Assembly: GCF_021290385.1 (NCBI RefSeq)
Contig: NZ_CP089928.1
Coordinates: 1,224,501 to 1,288,500 of the forward strand
Length of the DNA: 64,000 bases
Source: Microbulbifer sp. YPW16
Lineage (GTDB): Bacteria; Pseudomonadota; Gammaproteobacteria; Pseudomonadales; Cellvibrionaceae
Direction of reading: 5' to 3'
The notes under the pieces: generated by a model
The model's input: only the letters and a program-made list of their open reading frames with translations
Databases searched by the model: none
What the model was told of the DNA's origin: nothing
Made by a program: the position numbers and the translations under genes
Part shown: one piece after another, positions 26,783 through 38,939 of the stretch
How positions within the stretch are numbered: position 1 is the first letter of the stretch
Layout: each line of letters opens with the position of its first letter

Positions 26783-27817
26783 TTGGAAACACATACCCTC
26801 GCTCACAGCATCACCCTTGAGCCCAACGACGCCCGCCGCCTGGCCAACCTCTGTGGCCAATTCGACCAACACTTGCGCCAGATAGAACAGCGACTGGATA
26901 TCGAGATCCGCAATCGCGGCAACGAGTTCGCGTTTTACGGTGAACCAGAGTCGGCGCGTGCCGCCGGGGAACTGCTCAGCTTCCTCTACCGCGAAACCGG
27001 CAGCCACGATCACCTGACGCCTGAGGAGATCCACCTCGCCCTGCAGCAATCAGGCGTGGAAGAGCTCCAGAACAAGAGCACAGGGGACAGCGAAGGCAGC
27101 GCGGAGGAATCCGAGCCGGTGGTGCTGATCCGCACCAAGAAATGCTCCGTGCGCCCGCGGGGCCTGAACCAGCGACGCTACGTGCGCGCGGTGCAGACCA
27201 ACGATATCAACTTCGGCATCGGCCCCGCTGGCACCGGCAAGACCTACCTGGCCGTCGCCTGCGCTGTGGAAGCGCTGCTGAAGGACGAGGTGGAGCGGAT
27301 CCTGCTGGTGCGCCCGGCAGTCGAGGCCGGCGAAAAGCTGGGCTTCCTGCCCGGCGACCTGAGCCAGAAAGTGGATCCCTACCTGCGACCGCTGTACGAC
27401 GCCCTGTTTGAAATGCTGGGCTTCGAGACCGTGGGCAAGCTGATCGAGCGCAATGTGATCGAGGTGGCCCCGCTGGCCTACATGCGTGGCCGCACCCTCA
27501 ACAACGCCTTCGTGATCCTGGACGAGAGCCAGAACACCACCCGCGAACAGATGAAAATGTTCCTGACCCGGATCGGCTTCGGCTCCACCGCCGTGATTAC
27601 CGGTGACCCCAGCCAGATCGACCTGCCCCGCGGACAGGCCTCCGGCCTGCGCCATGCGATTGAGGTCCTGGGCAAGGTGAACGGCATCAGCTTTACCCAT
27701 TTCGGAGCCAAGGACGTGGTACGCCACCCGCTGGTCCAGCGTATTGTGGAGGCTTACGACGCCCATGAGGCGGAGCGTGACGCCCTCGCGGGGAAACCCG
27801 ACGAGAACGCGGCCTGA
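26783..27817 (+). CDS. ybeZ: PhoH-family ATPase (YbeZ)
   Basis: A 344-residue PhoH-like P-loop protein with Walker A GPAGTGKT (147-154) and Walker B VILDESQ (244-250), plus an N-terminal KH-like RNA-binding stretch. YbeZ works with YbeY in rRNA maturation and ribosome quality control. The start is the TTG at 26783 with GGA about eight bases upstream. The in-frame reading supports no ATG at this end. It is followed 20 bp later by ybeY. Confidence 0.92.
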   Translation: METHTLAHSITLEPNDARRLANLCGQFDQHLRQIEQRLDIEIRNRGNEFAFYGEPESARAAGELLSFLYRETGSHDHLTPEEIHLALQQSGVEELQNKSTGDSEGSAEESEPVVLIRTKKCSVRPRGLNQRRYVRAVQTNDINFGIGPAGTGKTYLAVACAVEALLKDEVERILLVRPAVEAGEKLGFLPGDLSQKVDPYLRPLYDALFEMLGFETVGKLIERNVIEVAPLAYMRGRTLNNAFVILDESQNTTREQMKMFLTRIGFGSTAVITGDPSQIDLPRGQASGLRHAIEVLGKVNGISFTHFGAKDVVRHPLVQRIVEAYDAHEAERDALAGKPDENAA

Positions 27818-27837
27818 CCCGGTGATGCCCAACCCCC

Positions 27838-28335
27838 ATGACTGACCTCCACCTGGACGTGCAGCGGCCCAGCCGCTGCACCGACCTCCCCTCTGATGGC
27901 CAGATCGCCGAGTGGGCGTCAACCGCCCTGCGGGACCACCGCGATGAGGCAGAGCTGAGCGTGCGCATCGTCGATGAGGCGGAAAGCCGCGAGCTTAACC
28001 GGCAATACCGCGGCAAGGACAAGCCCACCAACGTACTCTCATTCCCGGCGGACCTGCCGGCAGACATCGCCGTGCCCCTGCTCGGGGACCTGGTAATCTG
28101 TGCCCCGGTGGTTGCCGCGGAGGCGGAACAGCAGCACAAAGCCCTGCCTGCGCACTGGGCACACATGGTGGTCCATGGCACACTGCACCTGCTCGGTTAC
28201 GATCATATTGACGATGCCGAGGCAGAAATCATGGAGACCCTGGAGACCCGCCTGCTCGGGGAGCTGGGTTTCCCGGACCCGTACCGCCCCCCGCAGGGGC
28301 TGGACACCCGGCGCCCGCAGGGCCATCCGGAGTGA
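27838..28335 (+). CDS. ybeY: Endoribonuclease YbeY
   Basis: YbeY is a zinc-dependent single-strand endoribonuclease acting in 16S rRNA 3' end maturation. The 165-residue protein has the metal motif [11 protein letters not shown] (His113, His117, His123) and the upstream PTNVLSFP signature near residue 63. It follows ybeZ closely and precedes corC, the standard order. The C-terminal tail after residue 150 is rich in Pro and Arg and lies beyond the conserved domain. Confidence 0.96.
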   Translation: MTDLHLDVQRPSRCTDLPSDGQIAEWASTALRDHRDEAELSVRIVDEAESRELNRQYRGKDKPTNVLSFPADLPADIAVPLLGDLVICAPVVAAEAEQQHKALPAHWAHMVVHGTLHLLGYDHIDDAEAEIMETLETRLLGELGFPDPYRPPQGLDTRRPQGHPE

Positions 28336-28423
28336 TGACGGATCATTCACGCCGCCCGCAGCAGTTGCGGTAGCGGCCCTGATGTACGACTAATGTACAG
28401 GTATAGAGAGAGAAAGACGGAGC

Positions 28424-29320
28424 ATGGCCACATCCATGACCACTGACGAACCCCCAAGTAGCCAATCCTCCAGCAAGCCCCGTTCCGGGGAGAAAAACTG
28501 GCTGGAAAAGCTGTTTGGCGCGTTTTCCGCCGAACCAAAATCGCGCGACGAACTGCTGGATATCATCAAGGATGCAGCAGAAAACAAGCTGGTAGACGCC
28601 GAGGCCCTATCGATTATCGAGGGCGCCCTGGACGTATCCAGCCAGCAGGTGCGCGAGGTCATGATTCCGCGCTCACAGATGGTTGTGGTCAGCCTGCAGG
28701 ATTCCCCCGAGGAGTTCCTGCCCAAGATCATTGAGTCCGGGCACTCACGCTTCCCCGTGATCGGCGAGAGCGTGGACGATATCCGTGGCATCCTGCTGGC
28801 CAAGGACCTCTTGCCGCTGGTACTCAAAGGGCTGGAGAAGTTCAGCCTCGAGGAAATCATCCGCCCCGCCAATATCATTCCCGAGAGCAAGCGCCTGAAT
28901 ATCCTGCTGCGTGAGTTCCGAGAAAACCGGTACCATATGGCTGTGGTGATCGATGAGTACGGCGGTGTATCCGGCGTGGTCACCATTGAGGATATCCTCG
29001 AGGAAATCGTCGGCGAGATCGAGGACGAGACCGACGAGGAAGAGGAAGACAGCTTTATCCGCAAGGTGGGCGACAACGACTTTATCGTCAAGGCGCTCAC
29101 CCCGATCGAGGATTTCAACGAGTACTTCGACAGCGAGCTCAGTGACGAGGAGTTCGATACCGTGGGCGGCCTGGTGATGCAGTCTTTCGGCCACCTGCCA
29201 GGACGCGACGAGATCACCCAGCTGGGCGAGTTCCGCTTCCGGGTACTCTATGCGGACAACCGCCAGGTGCACCTGCTACGGCTCAGCCGCCAGCAGTCGC
29301 CGGCCACCGACGCGGAATAA
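28424..29320 (+). CDS. corC: CorC/HlyC-family CBS-domain protein
   Basis: A 298-residue cytoplasmic protein with paired CBS domains (about 70-200; VREVMIPRSQM, HSRFPVIGE, YHMAVVIDEYGGVSG) and a C-terminal CorC_HlyC transporter-associated domain (about 215-290; DTVGGLVMQSFGHLPGRDE). In E. coli CorC is linked to magnesium and cobalt efflux or membrane-stress tolerance. No transmembrane segment is present, unlike the longer CNNM-type proteins. It lies between ybeY and lnt, 31 bp from lnt. Confidence 0.93.
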   Translation: MATSMTTDEPPSSQSSSKPRSGEKNWLEKLFGAFSAEPKSRDELLDIIKDAAENKLVDAEALSIIEGALDVSSQQVREVMIPRSQMVVVSLQDSPEEFLPKIIESGHSRFPVIGESVDDIRGILLAKDLLPLVLKGLEKFSLEEIIRPANIIPESKRLNILLREFRENRYHMAVVIDEYGGVSGVVTIEDILEEIVGEIEDETDEEEEDSFIRKVGDNDFIVKALTPIEDFNEYFDSELSDEEFDTVGGLVMQSFGHLPGRDEITQLGEFRFRVLYADNRQVHLLRLSRQQSPATDAE

Positions 29321-29351
29321 CCCCGCGCCGCCTGTAGTGAACCGAAAACCC

Positions 29352-30911
29352 ATGCGCAGACTCATCTACCCCCTTGCCAGTGCCGCTGCGGGCGCGCTCA
29401 TGACACTGTCCTTCGCCCCGTTCAATCTCTGGGTGTGTGGCCTGTTGTCACTGGCAGCCTTCGCCGGACTGGTTTTGCATCGCAGCGGGGGGCTGCAGCT
29501 GCGCGGGCGCAGCAGCGCCTGGCTGGCGTTCTGGTTCGGCCTGGGGCTATTCGGCAGTGGCGGTTCCTGGGTTTATGTCTCGATCACCCAGTTCGGTGGC
29601 TCCTCCATGCCACTGGGCCTGCTCCTGACCGGCGGCTTTGTGGTGATCCTGGCGGCCATGCTGGCCGCGCCCTTCTATTTCCTCGGTCGCTTTACCGACC
29701 GCGCCCTGCCATTTGCGCTGGCATTTCCCGCACTGTGGTTTATCGGCGAATGGCTGCGCAGCTGGCTGTTTACCGGGTTTCCCTGGCTCTATGCCGGCTA
29801 CGCGCACACCGGTACCTGGATGGCGGGCTGGGCACCACTGCTCAGCGTCTTCGGTATCGGCCTGCTGCTGGCGCTGACCGCCGCTGTCATGGCCCTGCTG
29901 GTGGCGGGGCGCCCCCTGCCCCTGGCCCGGCGCACACGCGTAGGCCTGTTGGTAGCGGCCCTGCTGCCGTGGCCCGCCGGTGCCCTGCTCGAGCAGGTGG
30001 AGTGGACCCGCGCCACCGGAGAACCGGTGACCGTGGGCCTGGTGCAGGCTAATATCCCGCAGGAGAAGAAGTGGCTGCCGGAGTTTCGCGCTGAAACCAT
30101 CAATCGCTACCAGAGCGGCAGCCGGGCACTCGGCGAGAGCGGTGCAGAGGTGATCATATGGCCCGAGGCAGCCCTGCCACTGCTCTACAGCCAGGCCCCC
30201 AACCTGATGTCGACGCTGCAACGCAATGCCGAGGAAACGAAGATCGACCTGATCACCGGCGTGCTCTACGACCGGGTCGATAACGGGCTGCGTGTGGTGC
30301 ACAACTCTGCTGCGGTCTTCGGCGGCAGCCCCCACGTCTACCACAAGCGCCACCTGGTGCCTTTCGGCGAATATGTACCGCTGGAGGAGTGGATCCGGGG
30401 CACTATCGAGTTCTTTGACCTGCCGACTTCATTTATCCGCCCGGGACCGGACGAACAGCCCCCCCTGGCTGCCGGCGGCCTCACCTGGGCCCCGCTGATC
30501 TGCTACGAGATTGTCTATCCCACACTTGTGGCCGGGTCCGCACAGACCTCCCAGGTCCTGCTCACGATCAGCAACGATGCCTGGTTTGGTGATTCCATCG
30601 GCCCGCTGCAGCATATGCAGATGGCGCAGATGCGCGCCCTGGAAACCGGGCGCTACCTGGTGCGCGCCACCAATACCGGCGTAACCGCAATCGTCGACCC
30701 GCAGGGGCAGGTCGTGGAGCGGCTGCCGCAGTTCCAGCGCGCCAACATGATTGGGAAGGTGACCGGCAGGAGCGGTTCCACCCCGTTTATGTGGGCCGGT
30801 ATCTCCCTGGTATTCGCACTGGCGCTGCCGATGCTGGCCGCCGCCGTCGCCCTGCGCATCCGCCGTCGCGGGCCGGCAGTGGCAGCTGTCGCCGGCCAGG
30901 CAACCGACTGA
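29352..30911 (+). CDS. lnt: Apolipoprotein N-acyltransferase
   Basis: Lnt adds the third acyl chain to the N-terminal cysteine of lipoproteins in the inner membrane. The 519-residue protein has an N-terminal set of hydrophobic helices (to about residue 210) and a nitrilase-like domain with the catalytic triad Glu272 (WPEAALP), Lys332 (HKRHLVPFGEY) and Cys384 (ICYEIVYP), at positions close to those in E. coli Lnt. A last helix lies near the C terminus. It is the last gene of the miaB-to-lnt block. Confidence 0.96.
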   Translation: MRRLIYPLASAAAGALMTLSFAPFNLWVCGLLSLAAFAGLVLHRSGGLQLRGRSSAWLAFWFGLGLFGSGGSWVYVSITQFGGSSMPLGLLLTGGFVVILAAMLAAPFYFLGRFTDRALPFALAFPALWFIGEWLRSWLFTGFPWLYAGYAHTGTWMAGWAPLLSVFGIGLLLALTAAVMALLVAGRPLPLARRTRVGLLVAALLPWPAGALLEQVEWTRATGEPVTVGLVQANIPQEKKWLPEFRAETINRYQSGSRALGESGAEVIIWPEAALPLLYSQAPNLMSTLQRNAEETKIDLITGVLYDRVDNGLRVVHNSAAVFGGSPHVYHKRHLVPFGEYVPLEEWIRGTIEFFDLPTSFIRPGPDEQPPLAAGGLTWAPLICYEIVYPTLVAGSAQTSQVLLTISNDAWFGDSIGPLQHMQMAQMRALETGRYLVRATNTGVTAIVDPQGQVVERLPQFQRANMIGKVTGRSGSTPFMWAGISLVFALALPMLAAAVALRIRRRGPAVAAVAGQATD

Positions 30912-31054
30912 CGAGCCGCTGGCGGGGCGGTCCTCCCGCCCCGGTGAGCCAAGACGCAGCTTTCCTCGTACCACCTCCTGCACCGCCCTTGCGGCCTGCT
31001 ATGATGCAGTCACATCAACAACTTAAACGATCTGGCAAGGACGCCCTTGGCAAT

Positions 31055-31969
31055 ATGCACTGTTTAATCACTGGCGGCACGGGGCTGATCGGCCGCCTGT
31101 TCTGCCAGCACTGGCTGGCCCGGGGAAACTCTCTGACCGTGTTGAGCCGGCGCCCGGAACGTGTGCACGACCTGTGTGGTGAGGCGGCGCAGGGCTGCCG
31201 TGAGCTGCACGAGGTCAATGGCCCGGTGGACGTCATCGTCAACCTGGCCGGGGAACCCATCAGCCACCGCTGGACCAGCAAACGCAAGGCCGAGATCCGC
31301 CGCTCCCGCGTGGAGACCACCGAGAAACTGGTGGAGTGGACCCTGGCCCAACCGCAGCGACCGGCCTATGTCCTGTCGGGATCCGCGGTGGGCTACTACG
31401 GCGACCGCGGCGGCGACCTCCTGCGTGAGAGCAGCTCTCCCGGTGGCGGCTTCGCGGCCCAGCTCTGCCGTGACTGGGAGGCGGCCACCCTGCCCCTGCA
31501 GCAGGCCGGCATCTGTGTTGGCACCATGCGCACCTCCATTGTGCTATCCACCCGTGGTGGAGCCCTGCCGCAGATGCTGCCGGCATTTCGCCTTGGTCTT
31601 GGCGGCCCGATGAGTACCGGTGAGCACTGGATGAGCTGGATTCACGAGGAGGACATCGTCGGCCTGATGCTGCACGCCATCGATCACCACCTGTGCCAGC
31701 CATTCAATGCCTGCGCACCCGAGGCAGTTACCAACAACAGTTTCTCCCGCCTGCTGGCCAAGCAGCTACACCGGCCGTGCCTGATGCGCACGCCCGCGTG
31801 GATGCTGAAGCTGATGTTTGGCCAGATGGCCGAGGAATTGCTGCTGGCGAGCCAGAAGATGGAACCGCGCACCGCCCTGGACAGCGGCTACAGCTTTCGC
31901 TTCCCGACCCTGGAGCAGGCCCTGGCGGACCTGCTGGAGAATGGCCACGCGAACAAGGCACGAGCCTGA
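31055..31969 (+). CDS. TIGR01777-family epimerase-like protein (YfcH type)
   Basis: A 304-residue NAD(P)-binding protein of the extended SDR group. It starts with the Rossmann motif LITGGTGLIGRLF, has NLAGEPISHRWTSKRK near residue 65 and SGSAVGYYGDRG near residue 108 with the active-site Tyr, and ends in the DUF1731-like region PSFRFPTLEQAL-type (SFRFPTLEQAL here). The biochemical role of the family is not known. The ATG at 31055 is favoured because family homology begins there. In-frame upstream starts at 31001 lack resemblance. Confidence 0.85.
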   Translation: MHCLITGGTGLIGRLFCQHWLARGNSLTVLSRRPERVHDLCGEAAQGCRELHEVNGPVDVIVNLAGEPISHRWTSKRKAEIRRSRVETTEKLVEWTLAQPQRPAYVLSGSAVGYYGDRGGDLLRESSSPGGGFAAQLCRDWEAATLPLQQAGICVGTMRTSIVLSTRGGALPQMLPAFRLGLGGPMSTGEHWMSWIHEEDIVGLMLHAIDHHLCQPFNACAPEAVTNNSFSRLLAKQLHRPCLMRTPAWMLKLMFGQMAEELLLASQKMEPRTALDSGYSFRFPTLEQALADLLENGHANKARA

Positions 31970-32021
31970 TATCCCTGCCCCCGTTTGCTGCCTACAGGTT
32001 CATTACGCCCCCGACCGCCCG

Positions 32022-32390
32022 TCAGGCGGCCTCAGTACGCTGCTCGAGCGCCTGCTCCAGGTAACGACGACTGGATACCGCCACCACCTCTTCAGAGCGG
32101 CATTCCATCGGAGCGGAGCCCACCCACTGGGCATGCCAGCGAATCCAGTGCCACTCTTCACCATCACCACGCACTTCAATGAAATCGGTCTGCGCCGGGT
32201 CCAGGTGAAACTCACGCACTACCTGTCCGGCAAAGGTTTCGAAGTTCTTGCTGACCAGGCCGCTGGTACTCGCGGTCAGGAACACCAGCTCGCGGCCGTC
32301 GCGCTGCACGCGCCTGATGCCAAGCCATACCGGGCGATTGAGCCGGTTATGCAACTGGATCGGGGAGAAGGATGAAGGCAGGTCCGTCAT
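32022..32390 (-). CDS. Conserved-looking hypothetical protein, 122 residues
   Basis: Not recognised. The protein has no signal peptide or membrane segment and looks like a small mixed alpha-beta cytoplasmic protein: strands around WLGIRRV, ELVFLTAS and WHWIRWHAQWVG and a closing helix RYLEQALEQR. AGAGG precedes the ATG. Codon use resembles its neighbours. It is isolated, convergent with the epimerase-like gene upstream in the window. Confidence 0.6.
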   Translation of the reverse strand: MTDLPSSFSPIQLHNRLNRPVWLGIRRVQRDGRELVFLTASTSGLVSKNFETFAGQVVREFHLDPAQTDFIEVRGDGEEWHWIRWHAQWVGSAPMECRSEEVVAVSSRRYLEQALEQRTEAA

Positions 32391-32716
32391 CTCTGGGTAC
32401 CTCTGTTATTTTTATCTTTACTGACCACAGCGGCGCTCCGACTGCAAAATTCTTTTTTATCCGCCGGTAATGGCTACCAGGCAATACCTTGTGTCCGGAA
32501 AAGCCCGCTGGCATCTGGCGCTTGCATGATTGGCGGCCCGAGCCAGCCTGCTGTCACTGCGGTGGGGTGGACATCTTAGTGCGCGGCCCCAAACTGGACA
32601 AGCTCAAAGAGTGACCGGATCTTTGAACCGGCCACAACGCCAGGGTTCCCGTCTGGCCAGCGATTTAACTGCCCCGGCACTACTTCTGCGACCGATACGG
32701 GCCGGAACGCCACCGC
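32391..32716. other. Intergenic region, 326 bp
   Basis: This stretch separates the stop of the ElyC-like gene from the start of the 122-residue gene, both on the minus strand. An AT-rich patch near 32400-32470 could hold the promoter of the small gene. I see no repeat, RNA gene or convincing ORF. Confidence 0.4.
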
Positions 32717-33496
32717 TTAACAGTTATATTCCGGTGGCAGGGGTCGCCAGTGGTACCACGCAGAGGCCAGCACTTCCCGCCAGTAGACCTGGGTTCGCAA
32801 CAGGGCCCCGGCACTGGGCATCCAGCGCAGCAGCCCTTCCTGGGCACGGGGCAACAGTTCTGCGGCACTGCCCACCGGCAACGGCTTTACCTGCAGGCCG
32901 GCCCGGGCGAATACCCGCGCTGCCCGCGGCATATGCCACCAGTGGGTGACCAGCACCACACTCTCAACCCCGGAATCATGCAGAATACTCGCACTGTTAA
33001 CGGCATTTTCCGCGGTAGTGCGACTGCAATTGTCGCGCCAAGTCACCGGCCGCTGCAGCAAATCCTGCATCGCCGACGCCATAAGCTCCGCTTCCGGGGC
33101 GCGTTCCGCCTCGTATACACGTCCGCCTGAGACCAGCACTGGCAACTGTGCCGGCGCCTCCCGGGCAGCCCAACTCACCCGCTCCAGGCTGGTGGCCGAC
33201 AGGCGTTCGTTACCGGAATTCCCGTCCCGGTAACGGCCACCCCCAAGCACCACGACGGCCTGGGGCACGCTCTGGGTCTCAATCGATTCTCCCACCAGGC
33301 GCGCACCCAGCCAGGCGGAGAAGGCCGGTGTCGCACAAATCCACAGCACGGCAAACGAGAGCATAGCCAGTGGCAATGACAGTTTGGCGACAGGGGAGGA
33401 TTCCGGGAAACACCAGAATACGAAAGCCAGCACCATGCCCAATAATGGTGCAAGCGGCGGCAGCACCAGTGTGGTCAGTATTGCCTGCAACTCCAT
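32717..33496 (-). CDS. elyC: ElyC-like DUF218 envelope protein
   Basis: A 259-residue protein, the same length as E. coli ElyC (YcbC). It has two N-terminal hydrophobic segments (about 8-30 and 38-62) and a DUF218 domain with VVLGGGRY, SGGRVYEAER, NSRTTAEN-type (CSRTTAENA here) and VVLVTHWWHMPRA. ElyC affects peptidoglycan and undecaprenyl phosphate-linked envelope biogenesis. Its ATG overlaps the stop of the upstream zinc-ribbon gene (TAATG), and AGGA precedes it. SanA/YdcF relatives are alternatives, but length and the two membrane segments favour ElyC. Confidence 0.8.
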   Translation of the reverse strand: MELQAILTTLVLPPLAPLLGMVLAFVFWCFPESSPVAKLSLPLAMLSFAVLWICATPAFSAWLGARLVGESIETQSVPQAVVVLGGGRYRDGNSGNERLSATSLERVSWAAREAPAQLPVLVSGGRVYEAERAPEAELMASAMQDLLQRPVTWRDNCSRTTAENAVNSASILHDSGVESVVLVTHWWHMPRAARVFARAGLQVKPLPVGSAAELLPRAQEGLLRWMPSAGALLRTQVYWREVLASAWYHWRPLPPEYNC

Positions 33497-33945
33497 TATT
33501 CCTGCAGACCACCCTTGATCTGGCGGAAGCAGCCGTAGCCACAGCGGTGACAGGGGGTGATCTGGCTGCCGCGGGGCGGCAGGGCGCGATAGCCGCAACC
33601 GAGGCACTGCAGCTCCTCGTCAGGACCGACAATCTCCCCGGCCAGCGCCCAGGGCTCACCGGAGCGGATACAACGCATCAGGTTGGGCCAGGCGGTCTCC
33701 GTGGGGTCGGCGGCATCCAGTAGCCAGTCGCCGGTGCGCTCCTCCAGGGTCTGCAACTCCCCGCCGAGCCCCCGTAGGTAGTCGACTGCACGGTGCAGGT
33801 CATCTTTTAACCAGGCGCGCAGGAAAGCGGCCTTGTTGGCGGTCAGGTCTTCCACCGCCAGCTCATCCTCGATCAGATTTTCCAGATCGCGGCGCAGTTC
33901 TTCCGCCAGATCGTCTTCCTGTGGCAACTTCGGTTCCTTCGCCAT
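33496..33945 (-). CDS. Zinc-ribbon-containing protein (DUF1451/YbeL type)
   Basis: A 149-residue cytoplasmic protein with an acidic helical N-terminal part and a C-terminal zinc ribbon: CLGCGYRALPP followed by CHRCGYGCF, giving the two CxxC pairs. The length and layout match YbeL-like DUF1451 proteins, of unknown function, which are often found next to leuS as here (divergent). The ATG at 33945 has GGGGGA five bases upstream. It is coupled to the ElyC-like gene. Confidence 0.82.
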   Translation of the reverse strand: MAKEPKLPQEDDLAEELRRDLENLIEDELAVEDLTANKAAFLRAWLKDDLHRAVDYLRGLGGELQTLEERTGDWLLDAADPTETAWPNLMRCIRSGEPWALAGEIVGPDEELQCLGCGYRALPPRGSQITPCHRCGYGCFRQIKGGLQE

Positions 33946-34000
33946 GGCATCCCCCATATAATTCGGCGCTCGCCAGCCTATCCGGTAGATGGCTATTTGA

Positions 34001-36634
<2,634 letters not shown>

Positions 36635-36725
36635 GCGACCTGCGGATGCCCCGCGTGGCGGTCCGGCGGCAGCGCCCCGGTTCCGCCGCCATCTACAGAC
36701 TCGCTTACCCGAGGGGGACACGACA

Positions 36726-37214
36726 ATGAGCAGAACCCTGGCTACCCTGGCCGCAACCCTGCTGGCCACAGGCATACACGCAGACACCGGGACGGAATCG
36801 CTCGACCAGCAGCTGGTGGGCAAATGGCTGAGCCAGTGCAAGGAGACGTCCGGCAGGTATGTGCAGATCGCCAGCGAATTCAGCGATGCGGGCAGATACC
36901 GGGCGCGTTCCAGGTTCTATCTGGACGCCAGCTGCACCAACGCCATGAGCATGGACATTGTTTCCACCGGGCGCTATCGCCTGGGCAAGCCGCTGGCTCT
37001 CGCCAGCGGTAAAACCGCGCGGGAAATCGATATCGATGTTGCCGAAATGCGCAGCGGCCAGATGGAGCTGCCCGGGGCCGGCCAGCAGATCCAGCAGATT
37101 ATCGCCATCGTCGACGGGCGCCTGGTCTTTGGTGATGCGCCGGCGTTACACGCCGTGACCGGCGGCGCGCGCCCGCAAAAACTCAACCTGCAATTTTACT
37201 CCCATAAACAATGA
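36726..37214 (+). CDS. Small exported protein of unknown function
   Basis: A 162-residue protein with a signal peptide of about 19 residues (cut after GIHA) and one cysteine pair in the mature part (CKETSG and ASCTNAM). The rest looks like a small beta-rich fold: QLVGKWLSQC, then GRYRARSRFYLD, resembling a lipocalin-like start, but I cannot assign it. GAGGGGG precedes the ATG. Its stop overlaps the lptE start (ATGA), so it is co-translated with lptE and may act in the envelope. Confidence 0.7.
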   Translation: MSRTLATLAATLLATGIHADTGTESLDQQLVGKWLSQCKETSGRYVQIASEFSDAGRYRARSRFYLDASCTNAMSMDIVSTGRYRLGKPLALASGKTAREIDIDVAEMRSGQMELPGAGQQIQQIIAIVDGRLVFGDAPALHAVTGGARPQKLNLQFYSHKQ

Positions 37215-37738
37215 TAAAAACTCTCCGACGTTCACTAACCATTGCCCTTATTGCCATCATCGCCACCGGCTGTGGCTGGCACCTGCGCGGCGCCCCGAAG
37301 AATTTTCCTCCCGGCAGCCAGCTCTATATCACTGCACAGGACACCCAGAGTGATATCGCCGCACGGCTTACGCGCCTGCTACAGAGCAGCGGCCTGCCGA
37401 TGGCGGAGTCGCCCGAACTCGCCGACTACACGCTGGTCATTCATGATGAGATTGAGCGCAAGCGCACAGTATCGGTGGATGCCAAGGGACGCGCATCGGA
37501 ATACGAACTGATCACCAGCGCGGTTTACAGCGTGAGAGACGCCAACGGGCGGGTGCTGCTCAACAACGCCCAGGCGGATGTCTACCGGACTCTCGAGTGG
37601 GATGACAACGAGGTAGTGAGCAAGGGTGAGGAAGAACTCCTGCTGCGCGAGGAAATGCGCCGCGAACTGATCGGCCGTATCATCGACCGGCTGCGCCGGA
37701 TCGATGTGAACGCCAGCCCCGCAGACCGCTCTTACTGA
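37211..37738 (+). CDS. lptE: LPS-assembly lipoprotein LptE
   Basis: LptE is the outer-membrane lipoprotein plug of LptD in LPS export. The 175-residue protein has a lipoprotein signal ending IIATGC (Cys21) followed by GWHLRG, the characteristic opening of mature LptE, and ERKRTVSVDAKGRASEYEL near residue 80. Position between leuS and holA is the standard one. It overlaps the preceding small exported gene by four bases. Confidence 0.93.
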   Translation: MIKTLRRSLTIALIAIIATGCGWHLRGAPKNFPPGSQLYITAQDTQSDIAARLTRLLQSSGLPMAESPELADYTLVIHDEIERKRTVSVDAKGRASEYELITSAVYSVRDANGRVLLNNAQADVYRTLEWDDNEVVSKGEEELLLREEMRRELIGRIIDRLRRIDVNASPADRSY

Positions 37739-37755
37739 TCGGCAGGAAAGCAGTA

Positions 37756-38757
37756 ATGCGCATCAACCCCCGACAGCTACCGCAAAATCTGAAACAGGGC
37801 CTGGCCCCCATTTACCTGGTATCCGGCGACGAACCGCTGCTGGTGCAGGAATGTTGCGACAGCATTCGCGCCGCAGCCAGGCAGCAGGGATTCAGTGAGC
37901 GGGAGCTGCTGCATGCCGAGGCCAATTTTGACTGGGGCCAGCTGCTGGCCTCTGCGGGCAGTATGTCGCTTTTTGCCGAGCGAAAAGTGATCGAGGTGCG
38001 GCTGCCGAATGGCAAGCCCGGAGACAAGGGCAGCAAGGCACTGCAGGAGTTCGCCCGGCTCGCCAGTGAGGACCTGTTACTGCTGCTGGTGTTGCCGCGA
38101 CTGGATCGCTCGCAGCTCAACAGCAAGTGGGTCAAGGCGCTGGACCAGCGCGGCGTGATACTGCAGGTGTGGCCGGTGGACACACAGGAAATGCCACGCT
38201 GGATCCACCAGCGCCTGCGCGCGGCGGGGCTGGACGCGGAGCCCGAGGCAATACAGATTCTCGCCGAGCGCGTGGAGGGCAACCTGCTGGCAGCACGGCA
38301 GGAAATCGACAAGCTCAAACTGTTAAGCGACGACAACCTGATTACTGCCGACACCATGCGCCACGCTGTCGCCAGCTCGGCGCGCTATGATGTCTTCGGC
38401 CTGATCGACCGGGCCCTGGCGGGTGACGCGGAGAATGCCGTGCGCACCCTGCAGGGGCTGCGTGCCGAGGGTGTCGAGGCACCGGTGGTACTCTGGGCTA
38501 TCGCGCGGGAAATCCGCAGCCTGCTGGAGATCGGTGAAAAACTCGACCAGGGCCAGCCGCTCAGCCGCCTGGTGCGTATCCAGAAGCGCCAGCCACTGGT
38601 GCAATCCGCCCTGTCGCGCCTGCATCCCCGCCAGCTGGAAGCCCTGCTGTTGCGGGCACGGGCAGTGGACGGCGCCATCAAGGGCGGCCGGGACCAGGAT
38701 CCCTGGGCCGGACTGCTGGAGCTGACCATCAACCTGTCCGGCCGGCGCAGCCTCTGA
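37756..38757 (+). CDS. holA: DNA polymerase III subunit delta
   Basis: HolA opens the beta clamp as part of the clamp loader. The 333-residue protein begins MRINPRQLPQNLKQGLAPIYLVSGDEPLL, the usual opening of the family, and has NLLAARQEIDKLKLL near residue 176 and ARYDVFGLIDRAL near residue 212. AGGAAAG precedes the ATG. In many relatives nadD follows, but here the next gene is aidB. Confidence 0.95.
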   Translation: MRINPRQLPQNLKQGLAPIYLVSGDEPLLVQECCDSIRAAARQQGFSERELLHAEANFDWGQLLASAGSMSLFAERKVIEVRLPNGKPGDKGSKALQEFARLASEDLLLLLVLPRLDRSQLNSKWVKALDQRGVILQVWPVDTQEMPRWIHQRLRAAGLDAEPEAIQILAERVEGNLLAARQEIDKLKLLSDDNLITADTMRHAVASSARYDVFGLIDRALAGDAENAVRTLQGLRAEGVEAPVVLWAIAREIRSLLEIGEKLDQGQPLSRLVRIQKRQPLVQSALSRLHPRQLEALLLRARAVDGAIKGGRDQDPWAGLLELTINLSGRRSL

Positions 38758-38939
38758 CCTTTCGCGCCTGCATTCCAACGCGCCATACCGAATCCCGTCC
38801 CGCGATCAGGCACCGGAAAGATCATCGGCGTTGGCAGGAATTACAGTTTGCTTTGGACTCCACCACGGCTAGATTGTAGGTTGCCACGCTGCCTGACCGC
38901 AGGCGGCGGAGAATAAAACCAGTCCCTGCGAGGTCCGCC

